Assembly (NCBI GenBank): GCA_020747015.1
Contig: JAGTJM010000008.1
Span: 682,001 to 746,000, forward strand
Length of the DNA stretch: 64,000 bases
Reading direction: 5' to 3'
Origin: Pyrenochaeta sp. MPI-SDFR-AT-0127
Taxonomy: Eukaryota > Ascomycota > Dothideomycetes > Pleosporales > Cucurbitariaceae
Shown piece by piece: positions 11,557 through 22,722 of the stretch. The position numbers and the translations under genes were made by a program. The notes beneath the pieces are model-generated. The model was given only the letters and a program-made list of their open reading frames with translations, was not told the origin of the DNA and searched no databases. Position 1 is the stretch's first letter, and every line of letters begins with the position of its first letter.

Positions 11557-13359
11557 TCACCAAGGCAGCCAGCTCCTCTTCCCGCCCTTCTTCGCATTGT
11601 CATCCGGCCGTTCGCCCAGCTTGTCAAAAAACACCACCATGACTGTGGTATCGTCTACCGCGTTCCTCCCCAACGGACCCGGCACACTAAGAATGCCCAG
11701 AAACAATCCTCTCCGCGTGCCTCCCATGGCGTTCCGCGCCAGACACACTGCCGCGTTCTCGTCCTCGATGGCGAAATACTCGGGTGTCGCTTTCCAACTA
11801 ACTTCCTCGCCGTTCTCGACGTCAACAGTCACGCCAGGGTCCAGGGCAAAACTTGGAGGGAATGCCGGGGGGTTGGCAAGGAGGCGCGGGTCCTCCTTGA
11901 CGAAGCCGTTGCCGCGGGCTTTTGCGTCGAGGTACTGCGCCACGCATTCGACTGCGTGCTCGGAGGATATGCGATCCCACAGGCCGTCTGACGCCATGAT
12001 CATAAAGTCGCTTCGCGGTGCACCGGGGGTCTTGTAATTGGGGTCCACGCGGATGATGTCTGTTTCTGTGACTTCGGGCTCTGCGGTTAGGTAGGGTGGC
12101 GTTTTGGACCCTGGTCGCGGCGAGGTGCCCCAGAACTTGCATTGCACGGTTTTGATAAAGTCGTTGTCCCATTTCCAGCGGTGGTCGCCAAATGCACGTG
12201 TCACTGCTAAGCCGAGCAGGCGTCCTGATTTGGGGTTGAGGATGTCGGGCTCGTCTGGGTGTTCTTTGGTGATTCGTTCGACTTCCTTTTCGTTGAAGCC
12301 TGTTTGGTCCTCGGAGAGTGGGATGCAGGTGTAAGATTGAGAAGAGGGGTCCCAGCGTCCTAGTACGGCGCGAGAGTCTCCTGTACACGCTACTCGCAAG
12401 GTGGACTTCTCGGGGTCGAAAGCAGCGAGGAGCGCACAGGAGCCTGAAAAGGCAGGGGTGAGTGCGGCGATTGCTGCAGCATTTGCGGCGGGGAACCAGT
12501 TTGCCGCCGTTCGGGCTGAGTCCATGATTTGCTTATCAATGCGGAGAAAGGATTGCTTGATTGTACTTTCAATCTCTACGGGCGACGTGGTTGCAGGAAG
12601 GCTAAGCAAGGCAGAAGATAAGTGGGGGATAAGTGTCCACTGGAGATAGAATGCTGTATGTCGTCCAGCATGCCCATCCATAATACTCCAGTAATTCCAC
12701 GGCTTCTCCCCCGGGCCGGGACTCGTTCCTAACGCATAGTAATCCTCACATGGCTCATTACTCCTGAACCGTACACCATGCGTGATCGGCATGCCCTCTT
12801 TCCTCGCCTCTTCTCCGCTCATCATCCACCCAAATGCCAATTTATCAAATTGCTCCGAGAAGAACTTGCCAACCTCCGGATTCCTAAGGGGTGCACTTGG
12901 GTCCGGGATATGAAACTGGATCCAATGGTCCAGCTCCTCTTTATTGGCATAGAAATGCAGCGGCGTTGCTTGATTTTGGTCTTCAGTGTACGATGTGTAT
13001 ATATCGTCTGTCCAGTCTTCTTCACGGATGTCGATGAAGTAATACGCAAGTCCGCCTAGGACAGCAAAGAAGAGGACAGTTTTTGTTGGAAAGGCGGATT
13101 GCAGGAGTTTGGCGCCATGGCACGATGAAGCCAGAGGCTTCTGAGGTCCGGACAAATACTGAAATGATCGGAAAGAAGAGAATGATCGTACATGACTGTG
13201 AACACGTGACGTCGCCAATGTAACGCGTTCGGGTTGCGCTGCACGTGGTCGAAGACAGGCGCGGCTTCCCAATGCCAGAGGGTACGATGACTGGGAAGCA
13301 AGCTTTTGTTGTAATGGAAACCTCGTGCGCACTGCGCTCCCCCACCGAACCGATATCAT
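11557..13359 (-). CDS. Mitochondrial PP2C phosphatase, pyruvate dehydrogenase phosphatase (Ptc5-like)
   Basis: Single 600-codon exon. Residues 1-90 are rich in Arg, Ser and Ala and almost lack acidic residues, as in a mitochondrial presequence. A membrane-type segment follows (about 93-109, TVLFFAVLGGLAYYFI). The PP2C domain then begins: ED..AL..., WSIMDGHAG (metal-binding Asp), SGSCALLAAFD, RVACTGDSRAVLGRWD, LAVTRAFGDHRWKW, FMIMASDGLWD and a late DDTTVMVV. DGHAG in place of DGHGG, the long inserts and the transit peptide fit the pyruvate dehydrogenase phosphatase group (yeast Ptc5/Ptc6). These Mg2+/Mn2+ enzymes reactivate the E1-alpha subunit in the mitochondrion. Assignment to Ptc5 rather than Ptc6 is likely from length and the anchor but not proven. 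Confidence 0.85.
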   Translation of the reverse strand: MISVRWGSAVRTRFPLQQKLASQSSYPLALGSRACLRPRAAQPERVTLATSRVHSHVRSFSSFRSFQYLSGPQKPLASSCHGAKLLQSAFPTKTVLFFAVLGGLAYYFIDIREEDWTDDIYTSYTEDQNQATPLHFYANKEELDHWIQFHIPDPSAPLRNPEVGKFFSEQFDKLAFGWMMSGEEARKEGMPITHGVRFRSNEPCEDYYALGTSPGPGEKPWNYWSIMDGHAGRHTAFYLQWTLIPHLSSALLSLPATTSPVEIESTIKQSFLRIDKQIMDSARTAANWFPAANAAAIAALTPAFSGSCALLAAFDPEKSTLRVACTGDSRAVLGRWDPSSQSYTCIPLSEDQTGFNEKEVERITKEHPDEPDILNPKSGRLLGLAVTRAFGDHRWKWDNDFIKTVQCKFWGTSPRPGSKTPPYLTAEPEVTETDIIRVDPNYKTPGAPRSDFMIMASDGLWDRISSEHAVECVAQYLDAKARGNGFVKEDPRLLANPPAFPPSFALDPGVTVDVENGEEVSWKATPEYFAIEDENAAVCLARNAMGGTRRGLFLGILSVPGPLGRNAVDDTTVMVVFFDKLGERPDDNAKKGGKRSWLPW

Positions 13360-14114
13360 GTTTGATGTTGTGATGTTCAGGTAAAGAGGGAAAGTTAAAG
13401 CCAGTAGTTGACCTGTGGAGCTTCGGCCGCGCTAAGAGATCGCCCTTTCACGTGACATGAACAGACCTCAACGAGATTCTGTGCAAGGGCAGCATGTAAG
13501 GCGTATGCAGTTGGGTTTACATTCATCCTGACTTCGATGTGAACTTTTAGCATGCACATGTGATGGGGACCTTTAAACGCTGCGAGCCACGCTTTAAAGC
13601 TGCGACGGAACACATCACGCAGAATTACTTCAACATCATCTTGAAAGTGAAAGTGATACAGAAAAGAATTCTTTTTTTATCTGCTTATTCACAATCTATT
13701 GTTGCGATTAGGTACAAAAGGATATACGCAATAGCTGGTTCGATAAGGAATGAACGTTCTGTTCAAAGACCACCCAAACACCATACCCAAACTCCAATTT
13801 ACCCCCGAATACTCCATCCCAAGAAAGTCGACCAGAACAAGCAACATTGAAATTGAAATAAAATAATAGAATGAACTTGTAAGGACCGACAAGAAATTCA
13901 GACGCCTTCATGTTTGTAAAGTCTCACATCCCTCACGAAACATTTCGTTTGTCGTGGACTCATTAGCTACATAACAACCGTGGACATGTTCAGTCGATTC
14001 ACACAGTTATTCAGAACTCCATTCATCCCTTGCGCACCCCGGTTCATATTGTATATCCCATTCTGTTGTATCCGTATTGTGGCGCAGCGTCTACGTCTAG
14101 TAGTAGTGTACTTA
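13360..14114. promoter_or_regulatory. Upstream region of the PP2C gene
   Basis: About 755 bp, with the PP2C promoter next to 13360 and the 3' flank of the next minus-strand gene near 14114. It is AT-richer than the neighbouring genes. No coding signal was seen. Confidence 0.4.
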
Positions 14115-14891
14115 TCACATCTCTGTCCAATGTACATCATCCATGCGATCGACGTCGTAGTAATCCTTCTCTTTCTTTTGCTTCTTCTTTTCGTTGGTAT
14201 TCTTACGTCGTAACATCAACTTCATCTTAGACGCAAGCTTCCCAAGCGGCGCTGAGCTCGCATTAGTGGCTGATTCTTCTTGGAGCTGTTTCTTTTCGTC
14301 GTCCTCAAGGTCTTCTTCCTGTGGAGCCTGGTTTTCCTTCTGGCAGAGATCAATAACCCTAGCTTCTTTGGCCGGTTTGGCCGATCTGGACTTCTTGACT
14401 GGAGGCGCCGATAGTGACGTACCCGTGGAGTTTTCATGGGCAGTGACAGCTGAATTCTTGGGGCGGCTTGATTTTGGTGGAAGTCTTTGCGAAAGCTTGA
14501 TGGGGGCCATCATGTCCCAAGCCGGCTCTGTAGGAGTTGAGGGTTCTGATGAAGAGGACATTGGTCGGAGCAGAACCAGTGTCGAGCTGTCCCATTCGTA
14601 GTCCATTCTTGGCGAGTATGCTGGTGTTGATGGCTCGGAGTCAATAAAAGTACCAAAGCTCTTTGCGGACATTGGTGGAGACATAGGACCTGGAGATCTT
14701 GGACTCATATTGCCTGAGGTAAAAGCTGGCGAGGGTAGCCCTAGGGCTGAGAAACGATGAGGCCGTTCGGGTGACATTGCACGAGGTGCTTTAGGTAACC
14801 CATGAGTTGAGAGGGGTCGATGAACGTTCCTTTTATTGGCAGCGAACGAGGCTGAGACTGGTTGAGGCGACGGCACTGAGAGTGTGGCCAT
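14115..14891 (-). CDS. Pro/Ser-rich conserved-looking fungal protein of unknown function, 258 aa
   Basis: Single exon. I place the start at the ATG of MATLSVPSP (14891) because the frame upstream lacks another ATG. The N-terminal half is full of SP and TP dipeptides (AMSPERPHRF, SPRSPGPMSPP, EPSTPAYSP), possible sites for proline-directed kinases. The middle has a basic KKSRSAKPAKEAR stretch and an acidic EEDLEDDEKK stretch. The end is highly basic, then acidic/aromatic (KMKLMLRRKN, then KKEKDYYDVDRMDDVHWTEM). The C-terminus looks like a constrained motif, while the rest appears disordered. Nuclear location is plausible from the basic clusters. No domain is recognised. Confidence 0.6.
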   Translation of the reverse strand: MATLSVPSPQPVSASFAANKRNVHRPLSTHGLPKAPRAMSPERPHRFSALGLPSPAFTSGNMSPRSPGPMSPPMSAKSFGTFIDSEPSTPAYSPRMDYEWDSSTLVLLRPMSSSSEPSTPTEPAWDMMAPIKLSQRLPPKSSRPKNSAVTAHENSTGTSLSAPPVKKSRSAKPAKEARVIDLCQKENQAPQEEDLEDDEKKQLQEESATNASSAPLGKLASKMKLMLRRKNTNEKKKQKKEKDYYDVDRMDDVHWTEM

Positions 14892-17152
14892 CTTTGTCGT
14901 ACTGATAGGTATTGTCAAGTCGAAAATGACTTGTATTCGCGGTCTTGGAAGGCCTCAGATTTCTGGTGGCGTAAAGACCTTGGGTAAGAAGGCCTTGAAA
15001 CAGATGAAAACAAGGGAATGACGAGGACAAGAGAAGGGGAAAAGACAGGACCTGCTGTCAAACACAAGTCTCAGAGGACAGGGCTAGTGCCGCAGGCAGC
15101 AATTACAGTCAGCAGGGTAAATCGAAATAAGAGGGGAAAGAGGTAAACTGCGCCCCCCGAGCAAAGGAGATGATCACGAAAAGTAGAAAGCGGTACCACC
15201 TTAGGCCTGCAGGCTACTTGTTTGTTATATGAAAGCACCACACACGCGTCGTCCACGCCGCGACCATGCGTACTAAACCCATGACACGGACATGGGCCAT
15301 CAGTAGTCGATGAGGGACTGGTGGCGACGTGGAACTACGCCGCCTGAGTAAACGCGTTGAATAGACCGAGAAGCATGCTCTGATCCCAGTGATCGGGAAA
15401 TGGTTCGATTATCCTAGTGAAAGACGAAGGGTGAAGGACGTTGGACGTCCAGACGACTTGATTCGCGAGGAACCCACAATGGCGCTAAAGCTACATGGTG
15501 ATTGGTTAGGGTATACACCTTGCAGGCGACCGCGCCTCAGCTCATATAGGGCAGCGGCTAGAAAGATGACAACGCCAAACGTTTCTTAGCTAGGTGTGCA
15601 TCCAACGTCGATTATTTCCCAGAGAGTGGGGTCCAGTTGCTCTGGCCCGAAAGTTGGATGGTCCCGACTAATCGCTCTCATTGGCCAGGAGCCTCAGCCA
15701 ATGGGCTTTGCGAAGCCCAATTTGAGCTGGGCTGAAAATCCCAATCTTCAGCTGCTCGTGACAGGGTGCCAATAGCATGGGCAACATTCAGATTTCCTGG
15801 CACATCGCCAGTCTGGATGGAGAAGGCGTTCACGCGAATAGTTCATCGAAGCCATGCTCCTCCCGTCATTTCTTCCGGGAGCCTCAGCTCAGAGCTAGGA
15901 TCACGAGTTCGTGGGAACATTGAGTGGCTGGCACTTCTGGCGAAGCAAACTCGTTTTGAGTGTTGGCCACAGTCACCGGAAACCCCCCGGGCTGCAGTGC
16001 CCCTCGTACTTCCAGAGTTTATGCCGGAGCACCTGGGGTATCCAAAAGCTTGCTAGGATAGGTTGGCTTATTGGCGGCAAATTCATCAGATGCTGCGTTG
16101 TGTAACGCTGGGAAGCGCTGTGCAGGAACAGCATGTCATCAATCTTGCCGGGGACAATCAGCATGAAGCTTGATCTGGACACAAGAGGCTCGGTTGAAGG
16201 ACAGATCATATGTGTGCAATGCTTGTATTTTGCTCTCATCGGGCGAGATTATCTGACTGATGCGAAGGCTGCGCTGGAGATTACGGGACAAAAATGCTCG
16301 TGTTGCAGGGATCGTCGAGGCGAAGCGCTGAGGGTGGGACTGCCAGCGTACGGTCTACCAAACAAACTGCGAAGGTGCATGTCGCATGATTTCGGTGGCT
16401 AGCCGACGCGGCGAGACGCTTTGCAAGGGCATCAAGGAAAGGGTGCCGAGCGGTCCTAGCTGGGAACGGGACGGGTTCCACGTCTTGTCGTAATCGACAA
16501 GGCCTCATCTCAGGAGCCTCAACCACTACCCAGGTTCGTCAACAGCATCTCCTTCAGACCACCGACCTTTAGAATATGTATCACCCGGGAAACGACGTGG
16601 TTTTGTATACTACAGTTGTGGTGATCGACAGCCACGACTCAACATGAAAACGCGTCACTCTCGATGGAATGCAGCCTGAAAGAGCTCTGTGTTGACCAGC
16701 TGCATTCCGCACAGCATGTGCCTTGTTAGCTTCGATTCCCCTTTCTCTCTGGTGATGGTCCTGCGCTGGTCTTGAGGTTCACTCTGAAGGACAATTTCTT
16801 GTGGTCAATGGTACGACTATGAAATGTAGCAATCACGGAGAAGACCTGCCCACGTACGTCTATATCTGCCTTCGTCGAGGAGTCTTGCTTGCGTATCCCT
16901 TCGAGATTACACAGGTTAGGGTTCTCATTCCTCATTCTGAGCATTCGAGGTCGCAGTCAACAGACTCGCCAATTTTCGCATCTATGCATCATGTGGTACA
17001 GCTCATTCCTGGGCAGTCGCCTATCGTTGTTGTCAACAAGATCAATCAGGTCTCATCTTCCCATAAATTGGATTCACCCTGGTCATCTTGTCTCACGTCC
17101 TCATCCGCTCTTTCACTTTCCTTATTGACATTCCTTACTCTTTCTCTTCACC
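14892..17152. promoter_or_regulatory. 2.3-kb divergent intergenic region
   Basis: It separates the 14115-14891 gene (-) from the secreted repeat-protein gene (+). Notable are an inverted CCAAT pair (15680-15702) and a GC hairpin (15702-15719). A pyrimidine-rich leader lies at about 17070-17152, with an AT-rich ATAAAT near 17062 about 90 bp before the ATG of the repeat protein. Frames at 15766-16526 are short and overlap on both strands. Confidence 0.45.
15680..15719. promoter_or_regulatory. Inverted CCAAT pair next to a 7-bp hairpin
   Basis: ATTGGC (15680-15685) and GCCAAT (15697-15702) form an inverted pair with an 11-nt spacer. TGGGCTT (15702-15708) and AAGCCCA (15713-15719) form a stem around TGCG. 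CCAAT is the core bound by the fungal HAP/CBC complex; regulation here is inference. Confidence 0.35.
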
Positions 17153-18572
17153 ATGAGGGCCGACCTTTGGCTCTCTGCCCTGCTTGGCGCAGCTAATGCT
17201 TCGGCAATGGTAGGCCGCAGGGATGCAGGATCCGAAATAGCCAGTGTCGACGAGTACCCTCCCAAAGACGAGTACCCAAAAGAGTACCCTAAGGACGAAT
17301 ACCCGGAAGACGAGTATCCCAAGGATGAGTACCATCACAAGGACGAATACCCCGAGAAGCACGAGTATCCAGCCAAGGACGAATACCCTGAAAAGCACGA
17401 GTATCCAGCCAAGGACGAATACCCAGCCAAGGATGAATATCCAGCCAAAGATGAATACCCTGCCAAAGATGAATACCCAGCAAAGGACGAGTATTCAACC
17501 AAGGATTATCCTGCCAAAGACGAATACCCGGCCAAGGATAAGTATCCAGTCAAGGACGGGTACGACTACGAGGAGGAATACCCTCACAAAGGCGGGTATG
17601 ATCACGAGGATGAATACCCTCACAAAGGCGGGTATGATCATGAGGACGAATACCCTCATAAGGATTATGGATATCCGACCACGGATGAAGGTTACCCTCA
17701 CGACGACAAGAGGGGTTACCACAGCAGAAAGCCATGGAAACCAAAGACGAACCACCCTGAATTCTTCAGTCTCAAGGTAGACGAGAAATGCTGGGGATGG
17801 GGTGGTCACGGAGGCGGTGGTTGGGGCGGAGGAGGTGGTGGCGGCGGTTGGGGTGGAGGTGGTGGTGGCGGTTGGGGTTCTCGAAGTGAAGATTTGCAGG
17901 ATGTCAGTGGAGATGTTCAACCGCTTGCTGATAGCGGAGATGTCCAGGGTGGCAGCGGAGATGTTCAAGCACTTGGTCAGGGTGATCGCCGTGGTGGTGG
18001 TCGCTGGGACTGCCGCTTCGACAACTACGCTATCAGATTGGAGAAAGGTATCGTGATCGCCACGCCATACAATAAGTGGTGGGATCCTAAACTTCCGATC
18101 TTCTTCGTTGACGACGACACGCAACTGTACACGGTAAGCTTCCAGATGATACGATCTACATTCACTTGAGCACAGCCTCTAACAGACTTCACAGGTCAGC
18201 AAGAAGCCCCTTCAGCTCTATATCGACACGGTCACAGGTTCCCTTCGATACACTAAGGTTGGGTGGCTTCCTCCCGATTCGGTTGCTCTCAGCTTCTACA
18301 AGACGGGCACCAATCCACTGCAGCAAGTTGGCCCCAGCCCTGCTCATCTGAGTTGGCCCTCTACACAAGGCTTGGTTGACAGTGCCATTAACGATCCCTG
18401 GTGGCTCTGTCCCCTTGGTGGCACCGGCCAATACCAGATCTTTGTCAGCAAGGACAATTACGGAAAGACTGGCCCCTCGGGGGTATACAAGGACAGTGGC
18501 GAATGCAAGAAGAGGTCTCTTGCTGCGATCAATGCCAATCCTTGGAAGAAGGGCGGAAAACACCCCTGGTAG
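17153..18572 (+). CDS. Secreted acidic hexapeptide-repeat protein with PhiA-like cell-wall domain
   Basis: Two exons, 17153-18133 and 18195-18572; the product is 452 aa. Residues 1-18 form a signal peptide (LWLSALLGAANASA). Residues 33-182 are a repeat array built on YPAKDE (seven exact copies plus variants such as YPEKHE and the dodecamer GGYDHEDEYPHK). A Lys-Arg at 186-187 is a possible kexin site, and another basic pair (RR) follows the signal peptide. The folded part starts at FFSLKVDEKC, is interrupted by a Gly/Trp tract (214-243) and SGDVQ repeats (252-272), and resumes at CRFDNYAIRLEKG through QLYIDTVTGSLRYTK to WWLCPLGG and GECKKR. Four Cys could form two disulfides. The second part resembles the PhiA/IgE-binding-like fungal cell-wall fold (moderate). 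The role is probably wall-associated or extracellular. A second in-frame acceptor at 18185 would add three residues. Confidence 0.75.
17249..17698 (+). repeat. Coding minisatellite, 18- and 36-nt units
   Basis: Direct repeats encode YPAKDE (18 nt) and GGYDHEDEYPHK (36 nt). The most regular part is 17366-17539, where tandem 18-nt units differ mainly at third positions (GAC/GAT, TAC/TAT, AAG/AAA). All units keep the frame. Confidence 0.9.
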
Positions 18573-19014
18573 AAGTCAGGCAATGTCGGCACCGCACCGG
18601 ATCTAACATCGCGAGGAGTTTCTTTTCCCATTATTTGGTTTTATTTGTTTCCGACGTAATTGCTCTTATCACCTCCAATATGTCCCTCACCCTACTCCGT
18701 TGTACCTTAGGCGAAATTAAATTGAACATGTAGTACTCTCTGAAGTGTTCCCGAATCATCCATCTGTTCCCATATCGACATGCCTAATCAATGCTGCGAG
18801 TTTACGCTACAGGGAGCTTGGGAAGGTTATTACTCCTGTATTCACCTTCGCCTTCACCTCTCATTTCCTGTATATTTTTAGGTGAGGCAGCAACGCGTCC
18901 ATCGTTTGCGCCTACCTCCCCATTAGTGATACTCCACCAAACTTACACCCATACCTATTACCGCTGTATGGCTTTGCTTTTCACATCAAACATACCCCAT
19001 ATCGTTCTATAGAG
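18573..19014. promoter_or_regulatory. Intergenic region between two plus-strand genes
   Basis: It contains the 3' flank of the repeat-protein gene and the upstream region of the 19015 gene. No extra gene or repeat was noticed. Confidence 0.4.
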
Positions 19015-21082
19015 ATGTACGGACTTGGACTACCTCCGATGGCTGTGCCCCCACGGCAGCGGTTGATAAACGCAGCACATCTCACCAAAACTCAACGCCA
19101 GTATAATTTTAATAACATATTGGCTAAAAATGATGGACAGTCATGCAAACAACAATCATGGGCCAGCAAGGATCTCCACAAGACGCCCTATGAATGCATA
19201 GGTGAGGGCAACAACGGAAACATTACAGGTCAGCCAGACCATTCACTTCACGTCAAGCTGACTCGTGAGGACATCATGCAAATGGCGACAGAGATATACG
19301 ATGGAACGATTGCAGATGTTCATCTATCTCTGTTTGGATACTGGATCCGGGAGAGCGACGAGCATTACGACTTAGCAAGGCAGTATATCCGAGAGTTGGG
19401 TTTGGATCAGGTTTGACTCCATGGCATCATTTGATTTTTTTACATTTTACGACTGACACGAACCGATAGGGTTACAATATCGAAAGGATCAAGAACACAC
19501 ATTTGCGAAAGCTCTTGAACGAAATTCACCAAGCTCGACCAAAGTGCGTATACGGATGCGACTTTCCCCAAGGATTGGATCAAGCAGATCGCACGTCTGA
19601 CAGTCGTCAGCACAGGCTCTCTAGCTTCCTATCGCCCGTAATCCCTCGCAATAGCATTGCTATGAGTGGTGTAGGAGGCGCTCTGAAATCAAGTGCTAAC
19701 TTCTTGTCTTTCAGAGAGCCACTGTACGCCGCAGCTGAGAAGATTCAAACGCTCATAAAGATCCCAAAACGTGGCCCACTTTTGAGAAAGCGTTCGTTTT
19801 CCTCAGCTGTTATCGCCAAAACCGAGACTCTGCCTCCATCTTTGCGAGCTGAACGAGAGCGAGCCATGAGAGAGGCTGTACGGTCTAGTTCGTTGAACTC
19901 TGCAACTCGATCAAGCAGAAGTTATCCACCTGACAGTAGGTCTCAACCCTAGTATTGCAAGTGTCTTCACATACTGATGATTTCGTAGCTCCTGATCGCC
20001 CGGCACCACTCACATTTAAATCTCGTAGCTCTCAGGGAAGTAGCGATGTGCCAGCAACGACAAATATCACACGGTCGGTCTCCTCTCCTGTTCGCAACAG
20101 GTACAATACCAGCTTTATCCCATTGCCGCTGCCTCGCAACAGTGTCATGTTTCAAGACACCGCATCGCACCCTCTTCTTTCTTCATCAATAAAGCATTGT
20201 TTTAGAGCCCGTAGTCCTTCTAGCACAGATGACGTTTTTGGTATCCACGTGGGTGCACACGTTCACCATACGAATGACCTCAACGATACGAACGACTTCA
20301 ACGATGCGAACGACTTCAACGATATGGACGATTTGCAGACTTACGAGACCGCAGCTCATCTATCTTTGAATACTCAATCACAGTGTACTTCAGGCCATAG
20401 TGGGTCCAACTTGGAAACGGGGCGACTTCTACGAAACAAACGGTCATCTTGTCTGGTAGCTGAACCTTTGAAGTTTGCTCAAGCTATTCCACTACCTCCT
20501 CGATCAATGTTAACTACTCATTACCCAGAACAGCCTTTGTATCGACCAAATTCGACGCAGTTACAATCCTTTCACCAGGGTCTCTCAACAGCCATTGACT
20601 ATTGTAGAGATCCGAGTGTCTGTGACGGCCCTCTCGAAGCCCGTACGAGCACCGCGCACCAACCCCCGTCCCTTGCGTCGACAACCGCAGCCTTCCCCAT
20701 TCCGCCCATGCAGAACCCAGTTGGTGAGCTACCAATGTCTATCTCACGTGCTACCTCGATACTGGAGCCTGGAGTTTCTTCCAATTCCGTACCCGAACTA
20801 TACCGCGCCGTTACTGAGGCCCAGATTCGTGAGATCCTCGAGCGCACTCGTGGGCAAGGTGCTCAGCTCCCCACTGTAGACTGGAAGGCTCTGTTCCCGT
20901 TTGAGCGTGCGTGGCGCGAGGTGAACGAGCAGCTGCTAGTTGCGATCTATGGACGGAGGGATGTGCTCCTCACGAATCCGGATGTGCAGTATGTTGATTG
21001 CATTTCTAGGGTGCTAAAGGATGGAAACGGTGCCAGTGGATGGTTACTCAAGATGTTTCAACAGGGGGAGGAGGACTTGTGA
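19015..21082 (+). CDS. Hypothetical fungal protein, 651 aa, three exons
   Basis: Exons 19015-19410, 19470-19935 and 19989-21082 join in frame (introns 59 and 53 nt with normal GT-AG ends). The N-terminal 160 residues look folded and partly helical (LTREDIMQMATEIYDG, YWIRESDEHYDLARQYIREL, HLRKLLNEIHQARP). The long middle is Ser/Pro-rich and probably disordered, with a short NDFNDA-type repeat encoded at about 20273-20330. The last 100 residues again look folded (EAQIREILERTRGQ, VDWKALFPFERAWREVNEQL, DVQYVDCISRVLKDG). I recognise no domain, signal peptide or membrane segment. The splice continuity and two structured ends argue for a real gene. Confidence 0.65.
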
Positions 21083-22722
21083 GGGGCAGTTTAGTTTTCA
21101 GCTTGAAAGTGTCTTGGAAGTCGTGGAGCGATATGTACGATCTGAATTTCTTTCTTGAGAGATATGTATACACCAAGTGAGTTGCGGCATGAAATTGTGA
21201 AAGCTTGACTCCCATTTGGATAGCCTACGCTATAAAACGGACATTAAGTCTAATCTGGGCAATTGTTTTGATCCACCAGAACTATTGTAATCGAGATCCC
21301 GTCCGGGGTAATAAAATTATAGGCTTTGCAGCCTACACCGCGTGCTCCCAAAAAGCTGTGTTTAATTGGCCGTTCTCTGCACAAAGTTGACGAACCCGAG
21401 CAAAGATTTCGAGTGGCTCACTCCATCGCGTCCTATTGTCGAGGTATTGATATAGTCAAATGGACAGTTCTAATGTGCAAAACATAGGTAGTGTTACAGA
21501 CGCAGGAAGCGCAAAAATTACTAGCGTAGGAGAATAGCTCTGATATCCCAATTCTAAAAGGGGTGAAAATGGAGCATTAAATCCTACTTGCTTGTCTTTC
21601 ATATGTGAGTTTAACTCTGTACTTGATCACGCGACTTGATCAATGTGCCTGGAGTCCTGATTGGGGCACAGTTGCTTGTGTACAGTTATCAAACATCCGA
21701 GATTCAGCAGTGTCAAAGTTGCTAACTACGTGCTCTGCGTTACCGGATCAAGGAATGATCATGCTTTAGATTTTAACAAGTCGCAACATTTGAGCGATGT
21801 TCTAGATTTGCGATATGGTAGTCCAGTGCGTTCGCGTCAAAGGTGAGGCTTGTATAATCATCTATTATTGTAACTTGGTGCGTTTTAAGCATTGAAGTTA
21901 CAACCACAATCTGTGCATATGAGCGTTTTGACAAAATTAAGAGCGTATGAGGTAAGGATGTGGCTAATTATCAATTGCAGAGTAGGATATAGACAACATT
22001 CACACCCTGGGCGGCAACTTTCTTATCAAGATTTATCACTAGAGGCGTGCCCTCGTTTCCAGTGTCGCTGTTATTCCAATTTTCAAGGATACACACATGA
22101 GTGGCATCTTATAGGTTCTAGTGAAACCTAATAGCTCTATTGAGGTCCAGCTCTGATCCTTCATTTCAAACGGAGTGGCACTTCTTGTCACCAATACTCT
22201 CCCAGGCGGGCCAAGGTTCCACGTGCTTTGAGTCATAAGTATGCATTTGTGATTTTATGCATCGTTCAAGAGTATTAGAGGGCCATGATAGCAGGGTGAG
22301 AATCCTCAGGAAGCCCACGCCTCGAATGAGCGTTGATGTGCCAACCTACCGTGTAATGTAAGAACAAAACAAGCCGCCTGTGGATTGACAGTATCTTGAA
22401 AACTTTTGCTTTTGCTGAAGGAAGTTGCGGGAGGATTAGCAAAGATGGGGTCACGCTATGCAATGAACAAAGGCTATTTTTAGCTTGGTCGGGTCCAAAG
22501 CGACAATAGTATGAAAGAAGTTGGCCATGTGCTAAATAAGGGGTGGTGATTGGCGTAAAGTAACGGAGGGTAAACGATATACATCCGATCATGCAGTCCC
22601 TAGATCGCCAATTCTTTCACACTGCCAGCGCAGGTACGGTGCAGTGGTGGAGACGAGACGTGTGATCCTGACAATCCTGCAAGGACAAGAAGCCTAACGA
22701 TGAATAATGCGGAGGCGACGAC
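21083..22722. other. AT-rich gene-poor island, left part
   Basis: No gene can be supported. The sequence is AT-richer than the surrounding genes, and frames are short on both strands. Together with 22723-23480 it forms an island that looks RIP-affected. Confidence 0.5.

Noticed and set aside
15766..16402. Two small plus-strand frames in the 15-17 kb spacer
   Set aside because: Minus-strand frames overlap them and there is no domain or clean start context.
17249..17698. CRISPR-like or TALE-like repeat array
   Set aside because: Units are contiguous, in frame and without unique spacers; this is a eukaryotic coding minisatellite.
17244..18124. Alternative frames on both strands through the hexapeptide array
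   Set aside because: Shadows of the 18-nt repeat; only the frame starting at 17153 has a signal peptide and continues across the splice into a Cys-bearing domain.
17153..18572. Dikaritin-type (UstA-like) peptide precursor
   Set aside because: The repeats lack kexin pairs between units, and no UstYa-like oxidase or tailoring genes were recognised in the window.
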